Source of the DNA: Pseudomonadota bacterium
GTDB taxonomy: Bacteria; Pseudomonadota; Alphaproteobacteria; Acetobacterales; Acetobacteraceae
Direction of reading: 5' to 3'
Assembly (NCBI GenBank): GCA_021826485.1
Contig: JAKAZX010000048.1
Span: 1-14,875 of the forward strand
Length of the DNA: 14,875 nt
The notes beneath the pieces are model-generated. The model did no database searches, was not told the origin of the DNA, and saw nothing but the letters and a program-made list of their open reading frames with translations. Made by a program: the position numbers and the translations under genes. The first letter of the stretch is position 1; the number at the start of each line of letters is the position of its first letter. Of the stretch, positions 1-6,415 are shown in pieces.

Positions 1-1286
1 CCGAGCGCCTCGCGCAGCGAGCCGCAGACGGTCGGGATGCCCTTCAGCTCCTCCGGCGGCAGGTCATACAGGTCCTTGTCCATCGGGTCGCCGGGATGGA
101 TCTTGTTCTTGATGCCGTCCAGGCCCGCCATCAGCATCGCGCTGAACGCCAGATAGGGGTTGGCCGCCGCGTCCGGGAAGCGCACTTCGACGCGCTTGGC
201 CTTCGGGTTGGTCGCATACGGGATGCGGCAGGAGGCGGAGCGGTTGCGCGCCGAATAGGCCAGCAGCACCGGCGCCTCGAAGCCCGGGATCAGGCGCTTG
301 TAGCTGTTGGTGGCGGGGTTGGTGAAGGCGTTCAGTGCCTTGGCATGCTTGATGATGCCGCCGATGTAGTACAGCGCGGTTTCCGACAGATCAGCATAGC
401 CGTTGCCGGCGAACAGCGGCTTGCCGGCCTTCCAGATCGACTGGTGGCAGTGCATGCCGGAGCCGTTGTCGCCATAGATCGGCTTCGGCATGAAGGTCGC
501 CGTCTTGCCGTAGCTGTGGGCGACGTTGTGGATGCAGTATTTGTAGATTTGCAGGTGGTCGGCCATGCGCACCATCGGGCCGAACTTCATGCCCAGCTCA
601 TGCTGCGACTGCGCCACCTCGTGGTGGTGCTTCTCGATCACCACGCCCATCTCGCCCATCGTCGAGAGCATCTCGGCGCGCAGGTCGCTTTCGCTGTCCA
701 CCGGCGGCACCGGGAAATAGCCGCCCTTGATGCCGGGGCGGTGGCCCATGTTGCCCTCGGCATAGTCCTTCAGGGAGGCCTGCGGACCTTCGATGCTGTC
801 GAGCTGGTAGATGCCGTAATTGCCGCCGGTGCCGAACTTCACGCTGTCGAACACGAAGAACTCGGCTTCCGGGCCGAAGAACACGGCGTCGCCGACACCG
901 GACGCCTTGACATAGGCTTCCGCCTTCTTGGCGGTCGAGCGCGGGTCGCGGTTGTACGGCTGGCCGGTGGACGGCTCGACGATGTCGCAGATCAGCACCA
1001 GGCTGGGCTTCGCCGCGAACGGGTCCATCGTCGCCGTCTCGGGGTCCGGCATCAGGATCATGTCGCTCTCGTTGATCGCCCTCCCGCCGGCAATCGAGGA
1101 GCCGTCGAACATGATGCCGTCGCGGAACACCTCCTCATCGATGGTGGAGACGTGCTGCGCGGTGTGCTGCCATTTGCCGCGCGGGTCGGTGAACCGCAGG
1201 TCCACGTATTCCACGGAGTGCTCCTTGAGCATCTCCAGCACCTTTGCCACGCCGTTGTCGCCGCTGCCTGCGGGTCGCTTCGCCAT
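1..1286 (-). CDS. glnA: Glutamine synthetase type I (3' end outside window)
   Basis: This enzyme makes glutamine from glutamate, ammonia and ATP in the cytoplasm and is the entry point of nitrogen assimilation; the family forms a dodecamer. The visible 428 residues begin MAKRPAGSGDNGVAKVLEML and align well with E. coli GlnA. Seen in order: the N-terminal beta-grasp segment with MFDGSSI (59-65), FGPEAEFF with metal ligands E140 and E142, NGSGMHCH (274-281), NPTTNSYKR-type NPATNSYKR (323-331), RNRSASCRIP (348-356), and KDLYDLPPEE with Tyr407, the adenylylation site of type I enzymes. About 40 C-terminal residues are missing because the window ends. The ATG at 1286 is preceded by a GGAG a few bases upstream. 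It lies 116 bases downstream of glnB on the same strand, so glnBA co-transcription is expected. Adenylylation by GlnE is implied by Tyr407 and is inferred, not seen. Confidence 0.98.
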   Translation of the reverse strand, partial: MAKRPAGSGDNGVAKVLEMLKEHSVEYVDLRFTDPRGKWQHTAQHVSTIDEEVFRDGIMFDGSSIAGGRAINESDMILMPDPETATMDPFAAKPSLVLICDIVEPSTGQPYNRDPRSTAKKAEAYVKASGVGDAVFFGPEAEFFVFDSVKFGTGGNYGIYQLDSIEGPQASLKDYAEGNMGHRPGIKGGYFPVPPVDSESDLRAEMLSTMGEMGVVIEKHHHEVAQSQHELGMKFGPMVRMADHLQIYKYCIHNVAHSYGKTATFMPKPIYGDNGSGMHCHQSIWKAGKPLFAGNGYADLSETALYYIGGIIKHAKALNAFTNPATNSYKRLIPGFEAPVLLAYSARNRSASCRIPYATNPKAKRVEVRFPDAAANPYLAFSAMLMAGLDGIKNKIHPGDPMDKDLYDLPPEELKGIPTVCGSLREAL

Positions 1287-1314
1287 TACTCCGGTTCCCT
1301 CGTGCCTGACGCGC

Positions 1315-1330
1315 CGCGCCGGACGGCGCG
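1315..1330 (-). promoter_or_regulatory. Small GC hairpin just upstream of glnA
   Basis: CGCGCC (1315-1320) and GGCGCG (1325-1330) are perfect inverted repeats with a 4-base loop, 29 bases before the glnA start. No T-run follows. It could lower readthrough from glnB, protect a processed glnA 5' end, or be chance in GC-rich DNA. Confidence 0.35.
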
Positions 1331-1341
1331 ACGCAACCTTC

Positions 1342-1362
1342 GGGGCCGCCCCACGCGGCCCC
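1342..1362 (-). promoter_or_regulatory. Hairpin between glnB and glnA, possible attenuator or processing site
   Basis: GGGGCCGC (1342-1349) and GCGGCCCC (1355-1362) form a perfect 8-base-pair all-GC stem with a 5-base loop, about 40 bases after the glnB stop codon. No uridine tract follows on the minus strand, so a strong intrinsic terminator is unlikely. A leaky terminator or an mRNA stabiliser that sets the ratio of PII to glutamine synthetase is plausible. This function is inference. Confidence 0.45.
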
Positions 1363-1402
1363 CGCTGCCCCGCTCAATCTGCTGCGAGCGGAACGAAACT
1401 CC

Positions 1403-1741
1403 CTAGATCGCGTCTTCCCCGCGCTCGCCGGTGCGGATGCGCACCACCTCCTCGATCGGGCTGACGAAGATCTTGCCGTCGCCGATGCGCCCGGTGCGCG
1501 CGGCGGTCACGATCGCCTCGATCGCGCGCTCCACCACGTCATCGTCGCACACCACCTCGATCTTCACCTTGGGCAGGAAATCCACGACGTATTCGGCACC
1601 GCGGTACAGCTCGGTATGGCCCTTCTGCCGGCCGAACCCCTTCGCCTCGACCACCGTGATGCCTTGCAGTCCAACCTCGTGCAGCGCCTCCTTCACCTCG
1701 TCCAGCTTGAACGGCTTGATGACCGCCTCGATCTTCTTCAT
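1403..1741 (-). CDS. glnB: Nitrogen regulatory protein PII
   Basis: PII is a small cytoplasmic trimer that senses 2-oxoglutarate, ATP/ADP and, through uridylylation, glutamine; it controls GlnE, NtrB and other nitrogen proteins. The 112-residue product has the normal family length and starts MKKIEAVIKPFKLDEVKEAL. The T-loop sequence around GHTELYRGAEYVVDF contains Tyr51, the conserved uridylylation site. GRIGDGKIFV (84-93) is the nucleotide-binding B-loop region, and the C-terminal part carries VVRIRTGERGEDAI. The ATG at 1741 has a GAGGG a few bases upstream. Its position directly before glnA favours glnB over glnK, which usually sits beside amtB. A sigma-54-type promoter lies about 70 bases upstream (1808-1823), fitting NtrC-dependent nitrogen control. 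Confidence 0.98.
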   Translation of the reverse strand: MKKIEAVIKPFKLDEVKEALHEVGLQGITVVEAKGFGRQKGHTELYRGAEYVVDFLPKVKIEVVCDDDVVERAIEAIVTAARTGRIGDGKIFVSPIEEVVRIRTGERGEDAI

Positions 1742-1807
1742 GCCACGCCCTCGCCCTCATGCCGAAGCCGCGTCATCCCGGCGACCGGGCGAGCGGTTGA
1801 TAAGGGT

Positions 1808-1823
1808 TGCACGCCGCGTGCCA
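1808..1823 (-). promoter_or_regulatory. Sigma-54 (RpoN) -24/-12 promoter of glnBA
   Basis: Read on the minus strand, the site is TGGCACGCGGCGTGCA. It matches the established consensus TGGCACG-N4-TTGCA at every defined position except one (G for the first T of the -12 element). The invariant GG (1822-1821) and GC (1810-1809) have the required spacing. Transcription would start near 1797, giving a leader of roughly 55 bases before glnB. The same bases contain the dyad GCAC-N5-GTGC (1809-1821), which resembles an NtrC half-site pair. I found no convincing second NtrC site further upstream. Confidence 0.7.
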
Positions 1824-1897
1824 GCCATCAATGCACGGCGCCGCCGGGCGGCTGCCCATCCCCCGGGCAACCGGCCACGCCGCCTTCCTGGGCGGGC

Positions 1898-1918
1898 GCT
1901 GCCTCATTTCGCGGCAGC
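1898..1918. repeat. Inverted repeat in the divergent intergenic region
   Basis: GCTGCC (1898-1903) and GGCAGC (1913-1918) are perfect inverted repeats separated by nine bases, just upstream of the candidate -35 of the aminotransferase promoter. It could be a regulator-binding dyad for either divergent gene. Six-base arms are weak evidence in DNA this GC-rich. Confidence 0.25.
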
Positions 1919-1924
1919 CGCATG

Positions 1925-1953
1925 TTGCGGCCGGCGCCCCGCCCGCCTAGGGT
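1925..1953 (+). promoter_or_regulatory. Candidate sigma-70 promoter of the aminotransferase gene
   Basis: TTGCGG (1925-1930) and TAGGGT (1948-1953) are separated by exactly 17 bases and placed so that transcription would begin about 20 bases before the ATG at 1979. Each hexamer is an imperfect match, so the call rests mainly on spacing and location. Confidence 0.4.
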
Positions 1954-1978
1954 CCGCGCCGCCGGGAAGGGGGGCGGG

Positions 1979-3160
1979 ATGAAGCCGGTCAATTCACTGC
2001 TTGCGGCCACGGGGACGACGATCTTCACCGTCATGTCGGCGCTGGCGGTGGCGCACGATGCCATCAATCTCGGCCAGGGCTTTCCGGATACCGAAGGGCC
2101 GCGCGACCTGCTGGACGCCGCCGCCGCCGCGCTGATGGACGGGCGCAACCAGTACCCGCCGCTGACCGGCGTGCCGGAACTGCGCCAGGCGGTCGCCGCC
2201 GCCAACCGGCGCTTCTACGGCATCGCCGCCGACCCGGCGGAGGAGATCGTGGTCACCTCCGGCGCCACCGAGGCGCTGGCCGCCTCCCTCGCCGCGCTGC
2301 TCGACCCGGGCGACGAGGTGGTGCTGATCGAGCCGCTGTACGACACCTATCTGCCGATGGTGAAGCTGCTGGGCGCGGTGCCGCGGCTGGTCCGCCTCGC
2401 CCCGCCGCGCTGGGACCTGCCGCGGGCGGAGCTGGCCGCCGCCTTCGGCCCGCGCACCAAGGCGATCCTGCTCAACACGCCGATGAACCCGACCGGCAAG
2501 GTGTTCACCGAGGACGAACTGGGCTTCATCGCCGGCCTGTTGCAGCAGCACGACGCCTATGCGGTGTGCGACGAGGTCTATGAGCATCTGGTGTTCGAGG
2601 GGGCGCGCCACCGGCCGCTGATGACCCTGCCGGGCATGCGGGACCGCTGCCTGCGCATCGGCAGCGCCGGCAAGACCTTCGCGCTGACCGGATGGAAGGT
2701 CGGCTACGTCACCGCCCCGCGCGCGCTCGCCGGGGTGGTGGCGAAGGCGCATCAGAACTTCACCTTCACCACCCCGCCCAACCTGCAACGCGCCGTCGCC
2801 GCCGGGCTGGCCAAGCCGGATGCGTATTACGCCGGCCTCGCCGCCGATCTGGCGCTGCGCCGCGACCTGCTGGCGGCCGGGCTGCGCCGGCTCGGCTTCG
2901 GCGTGCTGCCGGTGCAGGGCAGCTACTTCATCACCGCCGACTACACCGCCCTGGCGGCGGAGGATGATGTCGCGTTCTGCCGGCGGATGACGGAGCAGGC
3001 GCGGGTGACGGCGATCCCGCTCTCGGCCTTCTATGCCGGCGCGGCGCCGCAGGGCTTCGTCCGCTTCGCCTTCTGCAAGCGCCCGGAGGTGCTGGAGGCG
3101 GCGCTGGCGCGGCTGGCGGCTTGGCTGCCCGCGTTGACGCCGGCGGCGGCTTCGGCCTAA
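1979..3160 (+). CDS. PLP-dependent class I/II aminotransferase, YbdL/methionine aminotransferase-like
   Basis: This is a fold-type I aminotransferase that should move an amino group between an amino acid and a 2-oxo acid in the cytoplasm. The 393-residue product has normal family length. The N-terminal stretch GTTIFTVMSALA and INLGQGFPD closely resembles E. coli YbdL (methionine-oxo-acid transaminase). PLP contacts are all present: N170 in NTPMNPTG (166-173), D198 and Y201 in CDEVYEH, and the Schiff-base lysine K232 in SAGKTFALTGWKVGY. R362 in GFVRFAF is the expected substrate-carboxylate arginine. I chose the ATG at 1979 because GAAGGGGGG lies directly upstream and homology begins at once. 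The frame stays open upstream but that part looks non-coding. Substrate cannot be fixed from sequence: methionine, kynurenine, glutamine or N-succinyl-diaminopimelate remain possible. It is divergent from glnBA, and tRNA-His follows 20 bases later. Confidence 0.93.
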   Translation: MKPVNSLLAATGTTIFTVMSALAVAHDAINLGQGFPDTEGPRDLLDAAAAALMDGRNQYPPLTGVPELRQAVAAANRRFYGIAADPAEEIVVTSGATEALAASLAALLDPGDEVVLIEPLYDTYLPMVKLLGAVPRLVRLAPPRWDLPRAELAAAFGPRTKAILLNTPMNPTGKVFTEDELGFIAGLLQQHDAYAVCDEVYEHLVFEGARHRPLMTLPGMRDRCLRIGSAGKTFALTGWKVGYVTAPRALAGVVAKAHQNFTFTTPPNLQRAVAAGLAKPDAYYAGLAADLALRRDLLAAGLRRLGFGVLPVQGSYFITADYTALAAEDDVAFCRRMTEQARVTAIPLSAFYAGAAPQGFVRFAFCKRPEVLEAALARLAAWLPALTPAAASA

Positions 3161-3162
3161 AC
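3134..3162 (+). promoter_or_regulatory. Candidate promoter of tRNA-His inside the aminotransferase 3' end
   Basis: TTGACG (3134-3139) matches five of six bases of the sigma-70 -35 box. CTAAAC/TAAACC at 3157-3163 lies 17-18 bases later, and its TAA is the stop codon of the aminotransferase. Transcription would start near 3169, about ten bases before the tRNA. The -10 match is weak; readthrough from the gene upstream is the alternative. Confidence 0.4.
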
Positions 3163-3179
3163 CGCCGCCGCAGGCCGGT

Positions 3180-3257
3180 GGCGGGCGTAGCTCAGTTGGT
3201 TAGAGCGCCAGGTTGTGGTCCTGGATGCCGTGGGTTCGAATCCCATCGCTCGCCCCA
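3180..3257 (+). tRNA. tRNA-His (anticodon GTG)
   Basis: The sequence folds as a complete cloverleaf: a 7-pair acceptor stem (3181-3187 with 3247-3253, one G-U pair), D arm GCTC/GAGC, anticodon stem CCAGG/CCTGG around the loop TTGTGGT, and T arm with TTCGAAT. The anticodon GTG is at 3215-3217 and reads CAC/CAU. Two identity elements of bacterial tRNA-His are encoded: an extra G-1 at 3180 and the opposing C73 at 3254. The CCA end is encoded at 3255-3257. I see no T-rich terminator directly after it. Confidence 0.97.
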
Positions 3258-3312
3258 TCGCCATTCCATGCTATGCCGGCACGGCCCATCCCAACGATAA
3301 ACGGAGGAAACC

Positions 3313-4431
3313 GTGCCGATCCCGCTTCGCCATGCCGCTGCCGCCGGCGGCGTGCTGGTCGCCCTGGCGTTCGCCGGGCCGGCCGCGCGTGCCGACGACG
3401 ACGCCTTCGTCAAGCAGGCCAAGGAATTCGTCGCCAAGGTGACGGCGCCGACCGCCGCCTGGAACGGCCCCACCACCGGGCCGCGCGCCCAGCCGGGCAA
3501 GCTGGTGATCTACGTCTCCACCGACCAGCGCAACAGCGGCGTGCGCGCCGCCGGCGACGGGGTGGAGGAAGCGGCCGGCGTGATCGGCTGGAAGTTCCGC
3601 GCGATCGACGGGCGCGGCACCATGGACGGCGAATTGTCCGGCATCTCGCAGGCGATCGCGCTGAAGCCGGACGGCATCGTGCTCGGCGGCATCGACGCCG
3701 CCTCCCATGCCGAGGCGATCGAGCGGGCGGTGCAGGCCGGCATCAAGGTGGTCGGCTGGCATGTCGGGCCGAAGCCGGGGCCGATCGCGAGCCCGCCGGT
3801 CGTGTTCAACATCAACACCGAGCCGCCGGAGGTGGGCAAGGCCGCCGCCATGTACGCCGTCGCCGACTCGAACGGCACCGCCGGCGTGGTGATCTTCACC
3901 GACAGCATCTACGGCATGGCGGTCGCCAAGTCGGACGCGATGGCGGCGGTGATCAAGCAGTGCAAGGGCTGCACGCTGCTGAGCGTGGAGAACGCGCCGC
4001 TCGCCGACACCTCGACGCGCATGTCGCAGCTCACCGCCTCGCTGCTTGCCCGCTACGGCAAGAAGTGGACCTATGCGATGGGCATCAACGACCTGTATTT
4101 CGATTTCGAAGCGCCGGCCTTGCAGGCGGCCGGCATCCCGGGCGACGGCTATCCGCGCAACATCTCCGGCGGCGACGGCTCCGCCTCGGCGTTCCAGCGC
4201 ATCCGCCAGCATGAATACCAGATCGGCACCGCCGCCGATCCGCTGCGGATGCAGGGCTGGCAGTGCATCGACGAGATGAACCGCGCCTTCGCCGGGCAGC
4301 CGGCGAGCGGCTACATCCCGCCCGTGCATCTGTTCACCGCGTCCAATATCGGCAGCGACGGCGGGCCGCACGACGTCTATGACCCGGACAACGGCTACCG
4401 CGACGAATACCGCAAGATCTGGGGCAAATAA
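3313..4431 (+). CDS. Periplasmic sugar-type ABC transporter substrate-binding protein (orphan)
   Basis: This is a type 1 periplasmic binding protein of the RbsB-like (Peripla_BP_4) class, which captures a solute in the periplasm for an ABC importer. The 372-residue product begins at a GTG with GGAGG (3303-3307) five bases upstream. A signal peptide is clear: a short basic start, a hydrophobic stretch (about 8-22) and a likely cleavage after ARA at residue 27. The mature part has alternating Rossmann-like segments such as KLVIYVST (63-70), GIVLGGIDAASHAEAIERAV (121-140) and GVVIFTDSIYG (191-201). C217 and C220 form a CxxC (CKGC) that could make a disulfide. The C-terminal end carries DPDNGYRDEYRKIWGK. 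No ATP-binding or permease gene lies beside it in this window, so the ligand and partner are unknown. A strong palindromic terminator follows. Confidence 0.85.
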   Translation: MPIPLRHAAAAGGVLVALAFAGPAARADDDAFVKQAKEFVAKVTAPTAAWNGPTTGPRAQPGKLVIYVSTDQRNSGVRAAGDGVEEAAGVIGWKFRAIDGRGTMDGELSGISQAIALKPDGIVLGGIDAASHAEAIERAVQAGIKVVGWHVGPKPGPIASPPVVFNINTEPPEVGKAAAMYAVADSNGTAGVVIFTDSIYGMAVAKSDAMAAVIKQCKGCTLLSVENAPLADTSTRMSQLTASLLARYGKKWTYAMGINDLYFDFEAPALQAAGIPGDGYPRNISGGDGSASAFQRIRQHEYQIGTAADPLRMQGWQCIDEMNRAFAGQPASGYIPPVHLFTASNIGSDGGPHDVYDPDNGYRDEYRKIWGK

Positions 4432-4439
4432 GCGGGCAG

Positions 4440-4463
4440 GGGGCGGGTCCGCGGACCCGCCCC
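4440..4463. terminator. Perfect GC-rich palindrome between convergent genes, likely bidirectional terminator
   Basis: GGGGCGGGTCCG (4440-4451) is followed directly by its exact reverse complement (4452-4463). As RNA it would form a stem of about ten pairs with a 4-base loop on either strand. It lies 8 bases after the plus-strand stop codon at 4431 and 10 bases beyond the minus-strand stop codon at 4474. No clear T-run flanks it, as is common in GC-rich genomes. Symmetry and position support the call. Confidence 0.7.
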
Positions 4464-4473
4464 GGCTTCCGCC

Positions 4474-4800
4474 CTACCGGGTGGCGGAAAACGCGGTCGG
4501 CGTCAGCAACTGGCTGGTGATGTTGGCGATGATCTGCCCGTCGCGCTCGCTGTCGGCGCGCGCCTTCTGCCAGTCCGCGTCATTCTGGAAGGCGGCCCAT
4601 TTGGTCTCGCGCTCGGCCAGGCTTTCCCAGGCCAGCATGTAGGTCAGCTCGTTGTTGCTCTCGCCGATCAGCGTCGTCCAGAACCCGGCCTGGCGGATGC
4701 CGTGGCGTTCCCACAGTTTCAGCGTGTGGTTCTGAAAGCGCGCGATCAGCGCCGGCAGCCGCCCCGGCAGGCAGCGATAGACGCGCAGTTCGTGGATCAT
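4474..4800 (-). CDS. NIPSNAP family protein
   Basis: This 108-residue product belongs to the NIPSNAP family (small dimeric alpha-beta barrel fold); the biochemical role of bacterial members is not established. Family features are MIHELRVYRCLPGRLPALIARF at the start, the histidine-containing HTLKLWERHGIRQAGFWTTLIGE section, LTYMLAWESLAERETKWAAF, and the end section DWQKARADSERDGQ. The frame is open further upstream, but homology and an AAGGGA about eight bases before it point to the ATG at 4800. It converges on the substrate-binding protein gene and lies about 80 bases downstream of the S41 protease gene on the same strand, so it may have its own promoter or be the last gene of that operon. 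I cannot tell from sequence. Confidence 0.85.
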   Translation of the reverse strand: MIHELRVYRCLPGRLPALIARFQNHTLKLWERHGIRQAGFWTTLIGESNNELTYMLAWESLAERETKWAAFQNDADWQKARADSERDGQIIANITSQLLTPTAFSATR

Positions 4801-4859
4801 CGGCGTTTCCCTTGATGGCGACCAAGCGCCCCGCGTGCGCCAGCGGCTGCCGGCGGTCA

Positions 4860-4881
4860 AGCCCGGCGGCGCCGGCGGGCT
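4860..4881 (-). terminator. Possible terminator hairpin at the end of the S41 protease gene
   Basis: AGCCCG (4860-4865) and CGGGCT (4876-4881) are inverted repeats around a GC-rich 10-base loop. The first two bases of the stem on the minus strand belong to the TAG stop codon of the protease. Only two T residues follow. It may end the long operon before the NIPSNAP gene, but support is modest. Confidence 0.35.
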
Positions 4882-6415
4882 ACTGCCGGGTCGCCACGCT
4901 GGACGGCGGCGGGCCGAGCAGCGCGGCGGCGTAGGCCGGCGGATCGAGCACCAGCCGGTGCGCCGCCGCCAAATCGCTTTCCTGCCCCGGCGCGGCCGGG
5001 CAGGCGCTGCGGATTTCCAGGATGTCGTTGGGCGACAGCGGCGGGCGCGCCGCGCGGTGGCGTGCCAGCGCGTGTGCCATCGGCTGGATGCCGCGTTCCA
5101 GCCGCATCATCTGCCGGGCCAGCGCCGGCGCGCCCAGGCTGGTGCAGACCTGTGGCAGCACGCCGAGGCCCTGCAGCGGCCAGCCCAGCGGGGCCATCAC
5201 CCGGCTCCAGGTCACCAGCAGCTCGCCGCCGTCGGGCAGGGTGGCGATGGTCTGCACCAGGCCTTTGCCCAGGGTGCTGCTGCCCAGCACCACGGCGCGA
5301 TGCTGGTCGGCCAGCGCCGCCGCGAGAATCTCCGCCGAGCTGGCGGAAAATCCGTCCACCATCACCACCACCGGCAGCCCGGCCGCCAGATCGACCCCGT
5401 GGGCGACGAAGCTGTGCGCGGCGGCCGGGTCGCGGCCCGCGGTGGTCGCCACCACGCCGTCGGCCAGCAGCGTCTCCGCCGCCGCCACCGCCTGGCGCAG
5501 CAGGCCGCCGCGATTGCCGCGCAGGTCCAGCACCACCCCGCGCGGCCGGCGCGGGGCGGCGAGCGCATCGGCCAGCGCCTCGGCCATCTGCGCGCCGGTG
5601 TCGATGCCGAACGTGCTGACATGCAGGACCAGCACGTCGCCGCGCCGCTCGGCGCTGACCGTGCGCGGCGGCAGCAGCGCGCGCTCGACCGCCACGTCGC
5701 GCTTGCCGGCCCGGGCGCTGCGCAGCGTCAGCAGCACCTGCGTCCCCTCCGGCCCGGCGAGCAGCTCGGCCGCCGCGGCAAGGTCCGCACCCGGGACCGC
5801 GGTGCCGTCCACCGCCAGCAGCCGGTCCCCCGCGTGCAGCCCGGCTGCCGCGGCCGGGCCGTCGGGGGCCACATCCTGCACCACCACGCCGCCGTTGCGC
5901 GCCGCCAGCCGCACGCCGATGCCGGCCAGCCCGTCGCGATGCACCCGGTCGGCATCCGCCTCCGACGGCGGGGCATAGCGCGAATACGGGTCGAGATGGC
6001 TGCACAGGGCGCCGAACATCGCCTGCACGATGCCCTGCGTCCCGGCCCGCCGCACCGGCTCGGCGGCATCCCAGCCGGCGCGCGTCAGCGTCGCGACCGC
6101 CGCGCCCCAGCCGGTCGCATCGCCGGCGCCCGGCGCGGTCACCGCGGCCAGCGTCTGCCCGGCGAACCCCAGCCGCAGCGCGCCGTCCCGCAGCGCCGGC
6201 TGCAACCGGCTGTCCAGCACGGTCAGCCCGCCCAGCGCCCACACCGCGAGGGTGGGGATCGGCTCCGGCTCCAGCAGGCGCGGCGCCATGAAGGTGAAGG
6301 CGCTGGCGAACACCTCCGCGACCAGCCGGGGGTTGAGGCTGTGGCCGAGCGAAGCGGGCTCGGCCCGCGCGGTCAGCGGCACCAGCGCCAGCATGGCAAG
6401 GACGAGCGCGCGCAT
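4880..6415 (-). CDS. S41 family (C-terminal processing type) serine protease, exported
   Basis: This is a tail-specific protease of family S41 (CtpA/Prc type), expected to cut proteins near their C termini in the periplasm. From the ATG at 6415 the product has 511 residues. A signal peptide (hydrophobic to about residue 17, cleavage near ARA|EPA) leads in. HLDPYSRY (140-147) is the conserved S41 entry motif. A PDZ domain follows (about 160-240, GLAGIGVRL to GDRLLAVDGTAV). LDLRGNRGG (296-304) is the usual oxyanion region. The catalytic pair is S359 in FSASSAE and K384 in LGKG, exactly 25 residues apart as in E. coli Prc. About 125 residues follow the catalytic lysine. The rnr stop and this ATG share one base (TGATG), with GGGGA five bases upstream; a GTG at 6418 (4-base overlap) is the alternative start. 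Translational coupling to rnr is likely. Substrates are unknown. Confidence 0.93.
   Translation of the reverse strand: MRALVLAMLALVPLTARAEPASLGHSLNPRLVAEVFASAFTFMAPRLLEPEPIPTLAVWALGGLTVLDSRLQPALRDGALRLGFAGQTLAAVTAPGAGDATGWGAAVATLTRAGWDAAEPVRRAGTQGIVQAMFGALCSHLDPYSRYAPPSEADADRVHRDGLAGIGVRLAARNGGVVVQDVAPDGPAAAAGLHAGDRLLAVDGTAVPGADLAAAAELLAGPEGTQVLLTLRSARAGKRDVAVERALLPPRTVSAERRGDVLVLHVSTFGIDTGAQMAEALADALAAPRRPRGVVLDLRGNRGGLLRQAVAAAETLLADGVVATTAGRDPAAAHSFVAHGVDLAAGLPVVVMVDGFSASSAEILAAALADQHRAVVLGSSTLGKGLVQTIATLPDGGELLVTWSRVMAPLGWPLQGLGVLPQVCTSLGAPALARQMMRLERGIQPMAHALARHRAARPPLSPNDILEIRSACPAAPGQESDLAAAHRLVLDPPAYAAALLGPPPSSVATRQ

Noticed and set aside
96..1406. Plus-strand open frame of 436 codons opposite glnA
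   Set aside because: It is the antisense shadow of glnA; the translation has biased composition and no motif.
1616..1978. Upstream extension of the aminotransferase frame by 121 codons
   Set aside because: It overlaps glnB and its promoter, shows no homology-like content, and the ATG at 1979 has a strong ribosome-binding site.
3271..4371. Minus-strand open frame opposite the substrate-binding protein
   Set aside because: The plus-strand gene has a signal peptide, a good ribosome-binding site and family motifs; the reverse frame has none and would run toward the tRNA.
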